Assembly (NCBI GenBank): GCA_027625915.1
Contig: JANTQA010000051.1
Span: forward strand, 124,501 to 188,500
Length of the DNA stretch: 64,000 bases
From: Anaeramoeba flamelloides
Taxonomy: Eukaryota; Metamonada; Anaeramoebidae
Reading direction: 5' to 3'
The notes under the pieces were generated by a model, which made no database searches, was not told the origin of the DNA, and saw only the letters and a program-made list of their open reading frames with translations. A program made the position numbers and the translations under genes. Positions 1 through 12,184 of the stretch are shown here, in pieces. The first letter of the stretch is position 1. Every line of letters starts with the position of its first letter.

Positions 1-677
1 AAGGAGATTGGGAGAAACGATCTAGAGCAAAAAAACTGTGTCAGCAATATATCAACCATGTTTTGATTTTAGCTTGTTTTATGTATCGAGATGAATTACT
101 GTATCAAGACTTAGTTCTGATTCAAACCAACTTTGGAGGTTAGATCTGGAATCAATTTTTAATTTTTTTCAAATATTGATTGATTTTAATACTTCCATTT
201 TCAAAATATTCTCATAATATAAAAAATCACTTTTTTTGTAAACTTTTTAAGGTATCAGCACTGTAGATTCAAAAATTTTCACTTTTTTACCATTTTCAAA
301 TTTGATCTCAAAACATCATTTTTTTTTTTTTGCTTTAGCTTCCTGTCATTGATTTTTGGTATTCAAAGTACCTCTTTAAACAAAATTGTTTATTAACTTT
401 TTTTTGTTTCGCTCAAAAAAATACCACAATAGAATATTGAGTGGAATTATATTTTCTTCTTCTGCAAATGTTAAATATTTAACCTTTTATTATTAACTCA
501 ATATTCTATTGTGGTATTTTGTTTTTTCACTTTTGATTTTTGCAGATCGATGGTAAATCATATGTTGGTTAGTTTTTGATTGGTAAAGGTATATCCATAA
601 AAATAAAAATTACTTAATTGTTTTTTACCATTTTAGAAAATCATTTTTACCGTAATAACTTGAACCTGAAGGTATAG
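1..677 (+). CDS. 3' end of an unidentified gene, cut by the left window edge (exons 1-138 and 637-677)
   Basis: Frame 3 is open from base 3 to 138 and reads as a normal soluble protein (starting GDWEKRSRAKK, ending LVLIQTNFG) with mixed codon use unlike the surrounding AT-rich DNA. It stops at a donor-like G|GTTAGA in phase 1. A 498-bp intron would end at a consensus ttttag at 635-636. The exon then continues in phase 1 as ENHFYRNNLNLKV and stops at TAG 675-677. A second diverged copy of this last exon and intron end lies at 20540-20720, where the frame reads FHRNDSTLKV, so the reading is supported by conservation. I do not recognise the family. The 5' part lies outside the window. Splicing is inferred. 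Confidence 0.5.
417..521 (+). ncRNA. Hairpin with 25-bp arms inside the last intron of the left-edge gene (pre-miRNA-like geometry)
   Basis: Bases 417-441 (containing taccacaatagaatattgag) are the reverse complement of 497-521, with a 55-base loop. The whole hairpin is about 105 nt. About 40 bases further 3' comes a segment (about 535-590, containing agatcgatggtaaatcat) that is conserved at 20570-20620, where it again follows a 105-nt hairpin with completely different arm sequence. Perfect pairing in a decaying AT-rich intron suggests recent origin or selection for structure. It could be an intronic small-RNA precursor or a foldback element. Transcription is not known. Confidence 0.4.
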
Positions 678-960
678 ATTATTTTGACAATATTTCACCA
701 AGATTAGAAATATATTTCAGTAACAATTATTTTTAAAAAAGTCTACATATTGAATCTTTCTATGAGTTTTTAGGTTAATAATTATTGAGATAATCATGAA
801 ATTAAAACAAAATTGAAAAAATCGTTACTTTTGGTAGTTTTAAATATGAATTTTTTCTATACATTCATATATTTATTTTGAGATTCTATTTATTGATTCA
901 AAAATTGAAATTTTAAATAAAATTCATAAAAAGTTGAAAATATTTCAATTTATTTTTCAA

Positions 961-1500
961 AACTGAAATTCCAAAATTTTCCACACAGCTAAAACAGTTC
1001 CAAACAAATCACAATAATACAATTTCATTGAAATTGGAGATAATTTTGATTTTTGTAAATTATAAAAACCTTTTTTTTCTTCTTTTAGTTTTTATTTTCA
1101 TTTCATTGTTTGAATTACGTAATTTGCTCCCTTGGGTCAAAATTTTTTTTTCACAGGTTTATATTATGTTAAAGTTGAGTTGTTCCAAATAGAAGAACAC
1201 AAATAAAATTAGTTGGTAGTATCTAACCTTTGATCGATCAATATTCCTAATAGTATTTTTACAAATTTACCAATAAATTTTTTTGTTTTTCTCTCTCCAA
1301 AATTTTTAACACAACCATGAATTATTTATATGGATAATTATTTATTTAATTGTTTTATGGGTATTGTAATTTATAAAAAAGGTGTTAATATTTCAATTAG
1401 TAAATGGTTCAAATTTGGTAAATCTTCTTTAATTGATTAAATAAGATTTTTTTTTTCACAAATCGAATTTTGGTGTTTCAAAATTTTGAATTGGGGTTTG
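961..1500 (+). repeat. Dispersed repeat D, single copy (right-arm orientation)
   Basis: About 540 bp that matches, in the same orientation, the right arm of the palindrome at 33890-35580 and, in inverse orientation, 33176-33722 and 23120-23700. It shares the inner end (ttccaaaattttccacacagc), the middle segment with agttggtagtatctaacc, and the outer end (attttgaattggggttt). No coding frame is conserved. It is probably a nonautonomous DNA transposon or half of a foldback element. Confidence 0.7.
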
Positions 1501-1959
1501 AAGAAAAACATATTTAAATATATGTTCTCAGAAAAATTGTAAAATAACCTGAATCTACTCTAATATTTAATTCAAAAAAACATGATTTATGGGAAATACA
1601 CAAAACACTAACATTAAAATATCCTTACTAATATTAAATCAAAAATTTTAATAAATAATCAAAAATTCACTAAAGAATTTTTATTCATCTATTTGAAAAT
1701 TGTTATATATTTAAAAATTTTGAAAAATAATTACTTGTACAATGTTTAACATACATTTAATCAACTTTAATATGTTCCTCCAAAACATTATTCATTTCTG
1801 GATGCTGTTTCTGCAATTTAATGTTATATATTTGTAGTTTTTGGTCAATTATTTAATTGAATCAATATAATATTTAATTATCATATCTTTGTAAATAGTG
1901 AGTATTGATTCTTAGATTTTGTGAATACATATATTGTTTATAGTGTATTTTTCAACTAT

Positions 1960-2520
1960 ATTATATTAATTGATATTACTTTTTTTTATTATTAAATTCG
2001 GTTAGCGTATATGTTTGTTTTAATTTCTATGTTTTATGGGTATTTATTATTGTGATTGATTTTATTGCCATTTTTGATTGATTTTCATTGTAATTTGTTT
2101 TTAAATATTTTTTATTGAAAATTGTTTTTAAAGATTTTTTTGTGAAATGGAATTGTTATTAAGAGTTTTTTGTGGATTGGTATTATTAAAGAGATATATG
2201 AGATTTATATTTATACTTTTTTTGTATGTTTTATTGATGTTTATAATATGTTGTGAATTATATGATTTTTTGTTGTATGATAATTATTTTAATTTCGTTT
2301 GTGTTTGGAATTTTGATATTTTGTGTATTTTCATGTTGTGAGTAGTGTTTTGATTTATTATGTGATTAATGAAATTATGTGTATTACTGTTTATATTTGT
2401 TGTCTGTTGATTAGTTTTTTGTTGGTGTGTAGGATTGTTAATAAGTATTTTATTGTGTGGAATGCAATTTTATTAGAGAATTTGTGTGTGTTTTTTTATT
2501 TAAATTGTAAGGTTTCAGAC
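1960..2520. other. Cytosine-depleted, T/G-rich island
   Basis: Over about 550 bases the + strand is almost without C while G and T are abundant (repeated ttgtgt and gtttg words). This is a strong strand asymmetry not seen in the flanks. Short hydrophobic open frames (2147-2341, 2323-2550) follow from this composition. If TGA were read as tryptophan, the frame from 2147 would stay open to about 2472. I see no recognisable protein, so I do not call a gene. Confidence 0.35.
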
Positions 2521-2579
2521 CATCTAAAGATGACCTATCATTTCTACTAAAGAAAAAAAAAGATTAAATTATTTTAATA

Positions 2580-2775
2580 CAGTCTATTCCACTTTTAAGA
2601 CACAAACTTTCAACTAAATTGAAATTTCACAAAAAATCTCAAATTAAGGAACAAAATTCAGATTCTAGTAAAATTAATTGTAAAAAAAAAATTCCAAATT
2701 TTCTGCTTTAATTTGAGATTTTTTTTGTGCCTTAAATTTCGTTGTAAGTTTGTGTCTTAAAAGTAGAACTGACTG
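2580..2775. mobile_element. MITE family A, copy 1 (Tc1/mariner-like ends)
   Basis: An element of about 196 bp begins CAGTC and ends GACTG, directly flanked by TA on both sides. Long imperfect terminal inverted repeats cover much of the length: a word like ccacttttaagacacaaac at the left has its complement gtttgtgtcttaaaagt at the right. TA target sites and CAGT termini are typical of Tc1/mariner-derived MITEs. It carries no ORF. Confidence 0.8.
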
Positions 2776-4558
2776 TAATTAAAAGAAGAAACTCTAAATT
2801 TATCTGAAAAAATTATTGTAAGGTATATTTTTCCATTTTTTAAAAAATGTATTCAAAAAAAAAAAAAATTGAAAGAATACCTATTCTAATACAATATTCT
2901 AAAACAGTGTTTATTTCAAAGATACAATACAATAAAATTTTAATTTTGTTCTTAATCTCAAATCATGAATTTTCAAAATTTCAAAAATTATTTTATATAT
3001 GTCCTAATTATACAAAAGTACTATTATTTTTCTGATTACTATTTTTCCAAATAGAGCTTATAACTTAATTCAGTTAACCAGTGTGATAGTTTTTTTTTGA
3101 ATTGAAACAATCTCAACTTTTGAATATCGAAAATATATTTTGAAATTATTGTGAACTTTTTTATTTTTTTTTTGAAAAATTGAGATTGATAAAATTGTGC
3201 AATCAAAGAATAATTTAATATATTAAATTAGGTTATTTTACCAGAGATTTTATCCTTTTTAATTGACTTTTTTTAAAAAAATTTTACCATTTAAAAATAA
3301 AAAAACCTTTGAAGACCAAATTAGTCCCTTTTGGGAAAATAAAATTCCAAAAAAAGAAAATTTGTGATTTCTTAAAATGAGTTCAAATAAGATATTGTAT
3401 ATAAACATATATATAATTTCAACTTTAAATTAAATCATTTTGGCAAAAAATATTTTCAAGAAAAAGTTAAATCGAAGCTTTATTTATTTTTATTTATTTT
3501 TATTTTTTCATTTAGTTTTTGTAATTTTTTTAATGGAAAATATTTGTTCAGTTTTCCATTTTTAGGGTTTTTAGGGTCATAGGCTCATATATGGACAAAA
3601 TAATTTTAAAAAATGCAAAATTTTTAAAAATGTTAAAATGAATATTCTTAATATATTGAACCTTCACAAATTCAATATTAAAAAACATTGTTTATTTGAA
3701 AGACTCAATAAACTAACATTATTATTATTTATTAATCTCAAATTATGAATTTTGAAAAATTTCAAAATTTCAAAAGTGTTTTTATCAATATAGACAAAAC
3801 ATATTGGATCAAAATTTTCCAAAAATGTTAAATAATTTAAAAATAATACTATTAAAAAACTCAAATGATATATTTTAGAAAATATTGTTCTTTTTTTCCA
3901 TAGTCTTAATCTGTCATATCATAATGACTTTCAAAAAGTTCAAAATATTTATATAAAAATAATAAAACAAAAATATTTATATAAAGTCAAACAGAGAGTA
4001 TTAGAGTATATTAATTCATTTTGATATAGAAAAAAAATTATAAAAAAATGATTCAATGTGAAAATTCAGATTTAGAATAATTCTAATCGGAACTTACTTC
4101 GCGTCCTACTCGACAAGTCCTTATTTATAAGGGAATACCTTTCGATTTGAAGAGTTTCTTTCTTGATATAATAAAAAAGTAATCAAATCGAATCGAATCC
4201 TTGGATTGGAATTATCATATTTGAAATAAATCATAAAAAAAGAGAAATTCAATAAATGATTACTTCACTAACCTAACCTACCCTAAGTTATGAATGGACG
4301 AATATATATATATAGATATAGATATAGATATAATCTGTTTCAGTCAAAGTGGCCCAACGTTATTTTCAAATATCAATTATTTTTATATAATTGATCTTTG
4401 AAGAACAAAAAAGAAATAAGCAAAATAATATATTTCAAAGAATTATTGATATATGTCTGAAAGAAAAATAATTAATCAATAGATTTTCAAAAAAATTGAA
4501 AAAATAAAATTCTTAGGGGCCTCATTGAGAAAAACAACAATGTATATTTTTAACTTCT

Positions 4559-4728
4559 ACTAGTATTTCAATAATAAATAGGAAACATTTTTCACTCCAT
4601 TTTCCATACTTTTCTTTTAGAAATCAAGTCCACAAACAAAGTTTGTTGGTATTTGTGGTCGTTATTTGAAAAAGGAAATGAAAATGAAGTAAAAATTATT
4701 CACATTTATTAAACAAATATCAAGATCA
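4559..4728. mobile_element. MITE family B, copy 1 (diverged)
   Basis: It starts tagtatttcaataataaat and carries the family words cattttccatactttt, then ggaaatgaaaatgaagt and a final tattaaacaaatatc. It is the most diverged copy. Together with 4741-5030 it is repeated in inverse orientation at 41085-41539, so this MITE was duplicated as part of a longer unit. Confidence 0.6.
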
Positions 4729-4740
4729 AATATCGAATAG

Positions 4741-5030
4741 AATTGCAATAGAAATCAATATGATTTCTCAACAATCTTTACATGGTTTCAATGACCTTAG
4801 AATAACAAATTTTTACCAAGTGACTATTGATCTTGCAATACAAAAAAATTTTGCAACGAATAACTTTTTAAAAAAAAATCGAAAAATAAAAAAAAAATGT
4901 GTAAAAATGTGAAAAAATGATTTCAATTTTGAAAATTTCAAAAATAAAATTTTTCATCTAATATCTATGCAAACCCTTTAAACACATGTATTTCACCCAT
5001 TACAATTGGGTCCCTTTGACTGAAAAATAG
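4741..5030. repeat. Repeat shared in inverse orientation with 41085-41372
   Basis: The segment with ccaagtgactattgatcttgcaat and tatgcaaaccctttaaacac matches the reverse complement of 41085-41372 along its whole length, including the adjacent MITE B copy. The two sites are therefore inverse copies of a unit of about 460 bp. There is no coding content. Confidence 0.6.
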
Positions 5031-5032
5031 TT

Positions 5033-5064
<32 letters not shown>

Positions 5065-5089
5065 ACTGTATTTATAAGTTAGATATATT

Positions 5090-5286
5090 AGAGTCAGATA
5101 CAAATTTAAGGTACAAACTTTCAACGAAAATTAAGGTATAAAAAAATCCCAAACCATGACACAAAATTTGCAATTTTTTATTAAACAACTTATTTTACTA
5201 CAATCTGAATTTTGTGCTTTAATTCGGGATTTTTATTTTACCTTAATTTCCGTTGAAGTTTCTGCCTAAAAAGTGGAACTGACTAT
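5090..5286. mobile_element. MITE family A, copy 2
   Basis: The same long inverted repeats as copy 1: ggtacaaactttcaacg at the left, with a diverged complement at the right end. It is bordered by (TG)n and (TA)n microsatellites at 5036-5064 and 5284-5308, which blur its ends. Confidence 0.7.
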
Positions 5287-5289
5287 ATA

Positions 5290-6407
5290 TATATATATAT
5301 ATATATACACTAAATTTCATAATAAATAACCCATCTTACATTTGAATAATGAATTGCTTTTGTATCGTTTTGAAGTTTTTCCTCTCACAATCAATAGTTT
5401 GCAAATAAATCATTTTTTCTCTTTTTTATTTTTTCGACAGTGTTTTGTTAAAATGGAAAATAAAAATGAAAAATTGGAAAGAAGTAACAGATGAATTAAT
5501 GCAAAATTTGGTTTCAAATATGAAAAAGAGATTAGATTTAGTTATTCAAAGGGAAAGAGAATAAATAAATGGGTTTTATTAATTTTTTAAATTTTCTATT
5601 TCTTATATAATGCTTCTTTCAAAATAAATCTACCAATTTTTTTTAACAGTTTTTTTTATTTCTTTTTCTTTTATTTTTAGACAAAAAATAAAGATCTCTT
5701 GAGTATAGAGATGAATATTAAAATCTAAATTTTTATATTATAATAGATAACTTCAATTATTAAAAATATTTTTATCTAAAATTTGATTTTTAATGTTCCA
5801 ATTATTATGAAAGATAGTTTATATATATATATATATATATAACTGTATGTGTGTAATTTTTATTTTAATTTCCTAATGTGTGTTAAAATTAAAACGTTTT
5901 TACCTATTCATAAATAGAAAATTAATCAATACTTTTTTCAATTCAAGATCATTAAAAAAAATAATAAGAATAAATTATTCTTATTTTGCAATATTTTTTT
6001 ATTTGAACTTTATCAAAGATTTCACCCCTTCATTTCTAGATTTTTCAACAAATTCTTTGTATTTCATCTAATGTAGACTGAGTGGATCATTCGTAATTAA
6101 GAACAAATATTGGAAAGTTAATCTTTCTTCCTTTAGAAAAGATTAATTTAGAGCATGTGTTTCCAAACAGATTCTTATTTGAAATGTCCTGAAATCCATT
6201 TACAGAACTCCAGGTATTTAGAACTACAAGAATTGTGTTAAATTTAGACCTTGGGGGTACGTGCGCGAGCAAAATAAAAATATTTGAAAAATAGAAATTG
6301 AAAAAAATTTAAGAATTTATTTTTGAATGGATTTTGATTGGAAAAAAAAAAAATTATTGAATTAATTTTAAAAAAAAAGAAAAAAAAAAACAAAAATTTT
6401 TGTGTTT
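5290..6407. other. Intergenic, no gene seen
   Basis: AT-rich DNA with a TA microsatellite at 5819-5841. The stretch 6087-6272 is open on the - strand and is less AT-rich around 6240-6270 (ggtacgtgcgcgagc). It could be a fragment of an old gene, but I cannot place it in a family. Confidence 0.5.
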
Positions 6408-8688
6408 TTATTTTTCACAAAAAATTTCAATTTGAAAAATATCCCAATTTTCAGAGGAACCTGCTAAAAATCTACTGGCTTCATTTGATCCATATTTATA
6501 TCCAAAAGGGGGTTTATATGTTTCGCCTAGATTTGACAAGTTATATTCCTTCATATTTTGATTATTATTCCCTAATCGCAAATCACAACATCCAAATCTT
6601 GTTCCATAACTTTGAAGGCAACCTATTTCCTTATCTTGTTTCTGATAAATAGGCATTTTTAAAGGTTCTTTAAAATTTAGATCCAGGCTAATTAAGGAAA
6701 AAAGAAAGGATTTATTTCCTGTTGATTGTTTATTTCCGCTTTTTGAATCCCAATCAATTGCTGCAAATCCTCCAAATAAGGATTTATTTTTTAATTTGAT
6801 CAGAACTATGGATTTTCCTTTATTGTCGCATTTTTGATGAAAGGTTTTTTTGTTCCATCCATCTGTTCTTGAATTGAATCTTCTTTTCAAATTTGGATTG
6901 CATCCGGCTTCTTTTACCCATTTTTCGAGAATTTTATTGAATTTGGGATTATTTTCTTTTTGAAGGATTTCTGATCTTTCTTTTAAAAAATGATCAATTA
7001 CTTTCAATTTAAAGGGCGATTTTGGAATTTTTTGATCATTTATTGAGATATTTATTTGATATTCTCCTTCTTTTTGGAATAAATATTCTCCAATTAACTC
7101 TTGATTTGTTCCTTCTTTGAATTTAGTTATTTCAGTGATCATTTCATTTGAATTTGATTTGAGAATTTCAGCTTTTTGATTGAATTCTTGGGCATTTATG
7201 GTTTCATTTAATTGATTTTTAAGAAGAATTGAAAATTGCAATTTATTTTCTAATTGGATTTCATCTGGTAAATTGATTTGGATTTTATTGAGATCAAAAG
7301 GCAAATTTAATTTCCAATTTTTCAAATTCTGCTTTAAATCATTTGAAATTATATTTATTTTATTAAATTTTGAATTGCAAATTAATTCTTTATTTTCATT
7401 TTTATTCAAAATTGGTAATAATTTTTTCAATTTAAAAAAATTGAGCAATATTTGTTGATAATCATTATATTTTTTGCAAATTTCAATTTCTTTTATTATC
7501 ATTTCAGATTCATTAAATTCTTCAATTTCTTTTTGCATTTTCATTGATTGTTTATTTAATTTCAAATATTTTTCATTTTGTTGAATTGATATTTCTTCAT
7601 TCATCTTCTTGAATTGATATTGGGTTAATTCATTTATTTTTTTGATAATTTTTTTTGACCAATTCAATATTTATTTGTTTATCTTTTAAGGAATTGATTT
7701 TTTCATTTTGTATTTTTCGAACAAATTCTTCTTTTTTCTCATTGATTGAATTTATTTCCTTGATTACTTCTTCCAATTCATTTTGGATTATTACATATCC
7801 TTCTTTGAGATTTTTTGATTTTTGACAATTGTTATGATTAAGAATTGCACAATGGCTACATAATAATTGTTTATGATCAATGCAAAAAAATTGAAAAGGA
7901 TTATTTTTGTGTTCATTACATAATCTTGGTGTTTGTGAATTTGGTTTTTCTTGAGCTATTATATATATATTTATATATATATATATATTTATTTGTTTCA
8001 AAAAATTTGAATAAATTAAAATTTAATAGGTTAATTCATTAAAAAAAAATACAAAAAAAAAAAATAAAGAATTGAAAAAAAAAAATTCCAAAGATTGATT
8101 AAATATAAAAAAATTCCAAAGATTGATTAAATATAAAAAAATCCAAAGAAAAAATTTAAAATTCAAACTTTTGGCTAATTCAATTTGAGAAAATAATTTA
8201 AAAAATCCAAATGAATTTGATTGGTTTATATTGCTTTCTAAATTGGTAAATTGTTTCAGTAGAGTTTATGTTGAAGATTTTGAATCATTGATCGTTTTTT
8301 TTTCTTTGTTCATAATTTTTGAAATTTGTTCAAAAAAATTATTGGCTAATTTTATTTCATTTCGTTCAAGTAAATCTAATAACTTTTTTTGATTCAAATA
8401 AAATGCTGGTATTTCTCTGAAAATTTTTTCTTTTTTAGATTTCATCTCCTTTTCAGAATGATTTAATTGTACAAATTTTTCATTGATTTTTTCAAAATGA
8501 TTTTGAGTGAATTTTTTTTGTTCATTGATTAATTCTTTATAAAAATCCATTGGCTGATCAAATGCAATTGTTTCATGATTTGTATGATCAAAGACACATT
8601 TGTCACAAATTAATTATTTGGCAATTTTTACAGTATCTGGAAAGTTTGTTGTTTTGATGAATTGGACAATATTCATTTCTATTATTAT
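6408..8688 (-). pseudogene. B-box/coiled-coil/filamin/TLDc pseudogene (5'-truncated paralogue of the gene at 29.6-40.8 kb)
   Basis: On the - strand, exon 8688-8169 and exon 7955-6408 correspond to exons 2 and 3 of the + strand gene. The order is B-box (CPIHQ..., CKNC), coiled coil, short intron of about 210 bp, second B-box (LCNEHKNNPFQFFC, LLCSHC), coiled coil, filamin-type repeat (GEYQINISIN...SPFKLKVID) and a C-terminal TLDc domain (FGGFAAIDWDS; ends FQIEIFCEK). Three lesions are visible against the paralogue: a one-base insertion in the first B-box near 8625, CAA to TAA ending the first exon frame at 8266, and a one-base insertion in an A-run near 7640 that breaks the second coiled coil. 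No counterpart of the N-terminal exon is found upstream, where element E (8788) begins. The TLDc part (419 codons) is still open, so decay is recent, or the A-run indel is an assembly error. TLDc domains are linked to oxidation resistance and V-ATPase regulation, but the role here is unknown. Confidence 0.75.
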
Positions 8689-8787
8689 CTGAATATTTAT
8701 ATATATATATATATATACCTAGATATGGATATTTTAAAGTTTAATTTTAAATATTTTTAGAAAAATCGAAAAGAAAAGTATAATAGA

Positions 8788-9385
8788 AGGTATTTCCAAA
8801 AAAGTGGGGCATTTTTTTTTTACATTTCATAAAAAATACTCTTTGTTTGTGGATCTTATAGTGAATGTATTCATTAATAAACATTTCCAAGTTAAGTTTA
8901 ATATTAATACCGATTAAATAAATAGCTAAGGTATTTATTTCAATATATGTTGGGTGAAATATTTCCAAAAAATGAAAAAAAAAAAAAAAAAAAAAGAGCA
9001 CCTTTTTTTGGTGAAAACAATGTACAATCAATTTAAATCAAAAACCGGAAATATGGAAAGGGTACAAATGATTTTTTAAACAATAAAAAGTAGTTAAATG
9101 TTTTCAAATCTATTTGAAAATTTGTTGAGATTAAACCAGTTATGAAAACGGTTTTTTCAATCAAAAAAAGAAAATAAAAAACACCAATTTTCAGAACTAA
9201 AAAAATATCAGACAAAATCGATATCAGAAAATTTAATATCTTTTATTTATGTAATACAATACTAAGAAACAAATTGAATTATTATCAAGAATCTATAATT
9301 GGTGGTTAATGATTGTGTGTGTTTAAATACTTTTTTGAAGATTGAGTTTAAAAGATATATTTTAAAATAAATTTGCCTCACTTCA
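8788..9385. mobile_element. Element E, copy 1 (about 0.6 kb, inverted ends)
   Basis: It is collinear with 37325-37906 over its full length. The left end ggtatttccaaaaaagtggg pairs with the right end (intact in the other copy as ccccactttattggaaatac). The internal segment ggaaatatggaaagggtaca is shared. It lies just upstream of the B-box pseudogene, and the other copy lies inside an intron of the intact paralogue. It is probably a nonautonomous DNA transposon. Confidence 0.75.
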
Positions 9386-11040
9386 TTATAAATCGCTTAA
9401 TATAAATAAATAATTGTAATTAATTAAATTGAAAAATGGGAATTTTCAAAAAATTAAAAATTATATTTAAAATTTAATATAAAATATTTTTTTTTGTTAA
9501 ATATGTTTTTAAATGAAATTTTTAAAAAATAACAAAACAAAATGTGATTAAAATATGATCAAAATTTTAAAAATTTAAAAATAAATCTTGCTTAGAAATG
9601 AACTCCAATACAACTTTTTGCAACTTAATCTTATATATTTGTTTAAAATAATTATATATTAAAAATATTTATCTTTTGGAAATATTATATTAGAGTGTAT
9701 AATTGAAATCTTAAAAATTATTTCTCATTTATATTATAATACTCAAAATAAATAATAAATAATTATAAAAATAGAAATGATTTGTATAATTTGGGAGTAA
9801 ATGGTACAAAGAAAAGTCTTTCTGAGAGATTTGTAGGAAACTTTATTTATTAAATATTGTATTGATCAAATAGTTAGATGCTATCAACTAATTTTATTTG
9901 AGTTTTCTATTAAAAACAACTTGTCTCTATTATAATATCAATCATTTTAATAAAATCATTTTGTTCTCAGGTAAACTAAATACATACACAAGTCTAGACA
10001 AATTTTAAGAATGATAGAAACTCAAAATAAATCAATGTTGAGATTGAGTTGCTTAATTGTAAAATTTCAGTTTTTTTTTTCAAAAAAAATTCGCTTTTAA
10101 AATAGATTTTTTATTTATTGTTATAAATGTTATTTAAAAATATAAAATTATTCACACAATTAAACAAAAAATATAAAAAATAAACCAAAATCCAAAAATA
10201 TATTTTTTATTTTCAAACCTAAAAAGATTAAACTTGAAAATTTCCACTTTAAATATTTTTTTTTTTTTTTTTTGATTTTAAACTTCAAGGTAAACAAAGA
10301 AATAAAAAATCAAGTGATTGAAAAAAACCCAAAAAGTAAAAAACAAAATAAATATTTAATACTAACACCAATTAAAATTATTTATGAACAACTTTGTTCT
10401 CAAACTTCAATATGAAATAAAGTTTTATTATTATTATTCTAATTTTTACATTTGTTTAATATTATTACAATCAAAGTAACTGAAATATGGATAATAAATG
10501 TATTACAATTCATTATTAATAAAGAAAATCCAAAATCTAAAAACAATTTAAATTTATTGAAAAAAATGAACAAACATCTTTCTATATTTTTATATTAAAA
10601 TTCATTTTTAATTATAAACATTTAATAAAAGTAAACAATTATATTTTTTACTAATTTTTATTTCAAAACACTTTCTTTTATAAGAAATCGAAAAAAAATA
10701 ATCATTTAATAAGAAATTGTAAAAAAAAGTAATCAAAAAAATGAAATTGGTTAGTTAGAGAAAGTAAAAAAAAAACACAATTGAAAAATTGGAAATAGAC
10801 AGACTTTATTAAAAATCGAGGTAATGAATGTGTTAATGGATTAATTTATATATATATATATATATATATATTATAGAATCTAAAAATTGTATTTATAGTT
10901 AATTCTGGTATTAAGTGAAAATTTGAAAAAAAAAATTGAAATTAAATCAATTTTCAATTGAAGAAAAGAAGATATTCCAATTATAAAAATGCTATTTATT
11001 TTTTTTTTTATCTCAAACTTTTTATTTGTAAAAAATTAAC
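9386..11040. other. Intergenic, no gene seen
   Basis: Very AT-rich, with homopolymer runs and a TA microsatellite at 10849-10870. I see no coding frame with normal codon use and no paired ends. Confidence 0.6.
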
Positions 11041-11044
11041 TATA

Positions 11045-12045
11045 TAATTTCTAGACAACTACTGATAAGAAAGTGATTGTTTCACACAAAAAGTTTAGGA
11101 TGGCATTGTTATTATTATTAGAAAGATTTTGGGAAATCCTTTAGTAATTAGACAAAGTTGGAAAATTTTCTGATCTTCTAATTTCCAATTCAATTTGGGT
11201 AAAATAAGAAGTATTTTACTATTTAAATTTAAAAATGTTATTGAGAGTTATATTAGAAGAGTTTAACCAAATTATTTTACTAATTATTAATCTCATAAAT
11301 CCCAAAAGATTATAAACCCCACTCAAGGATTTAAGACATTGATAAATTAACTTGATTCAAGTATCCCAATTACATGATATAAAGACTAAGAAAAAAGTCA
11401 ATCAATGGAAATTCTTTCACGAAAAAAGTTCGAAATTGAATGAATTCCCTTTCTTTGTTTGAAAAGCAATATCTTAAATTCAAACAACCTATTTCTAGTT
11501 TTGATTCCAAAGAAATCAATCTCATTTTTAAAAAATAAAAAACGTTTGATCTCATTTTTAAAAAAAGGAGAAGAGACCATTAATAAAAGATTTTCAAAAG
11601 GCGGGAAAAAATACATTTACAAATTTTTGAAATTAAAAAAAAAACATTTTATTTTACAATGTCAAGTCAAGAAATTTTGGAGAGGAATGCTCAAAATCAG
11701 TTACTGTTAAGAACACATTATATATGAGTGATTTTATGTTTGATCGCTTTTGTAAGTTTCTGACAAAATTATAAAATAAAAGGGGAAATAGAAACCGATT
11801 GAAAAGTTGGACGATCTAGTTTGTTTCTTGGAGAATTTAACCAAATTTTATCTTCGTGGAAAAAATATAACATTTAACTTCAATGTTTTCGTTAATTAAA
11901 TTGGGAGAATGAGTTCCTTTGAAGAGCAAGTTCTTTAAAGCTTCTTTAAAAAATAACAAATTAGTTGTATTGGGCATAAGGTTTTTATTGGTTTTGTTTG
12001 TTTGTTTTAGTTTGTTTAGATCCCTCGAGTTCAAAAAAATAAATA
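11045..12045 (+). repeat. Dispersed repeat F, copy 1
   Basis: It is collinear with 18490-19920, 42720-44150 and 49660-50500, all in the same orientation. Shared words include gattttgggaaat, ctcataaatcccaaaagat, ttgattccaaagaaatcaat, gaaaagttggacgatctagt and ttttagtttgtttag. A short + frame at 11459-11710 (ISFLKNKKRLISFLKKGEE) suggests decayed coding sequence, but it is not conserved enough to name. No terminal inverted repeats were found. A word like aagaaagtgattgtttc near the start recurs near the end of the longer copies. Confidence 0.6.
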
Positions 12046-12184
12046 ACAATAATAATATTTTTTTAAAAATATTTTACCTTGATCCTATGAGAAATAAATA
12101 TTTCCTTAATAATTATCATTTTCAATTTAGCTTTTTTTAAAAAATAAATATTTAAAAAATTATTAATTAATTAATTATTATTCA

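Noticed and set aside
3560-3590. Telomere-like ttttagggtttttaggg
   Set aside because: Only two units, inside ordinary AT-rich DNA; no array.
4081-4200. Possible tRNA (GC-richer stretch with tcgaatcgaatcc)
   Set aside because: No cloverleaf could be drawn: no acceptor stem and no anticodon arm at the right spacing.
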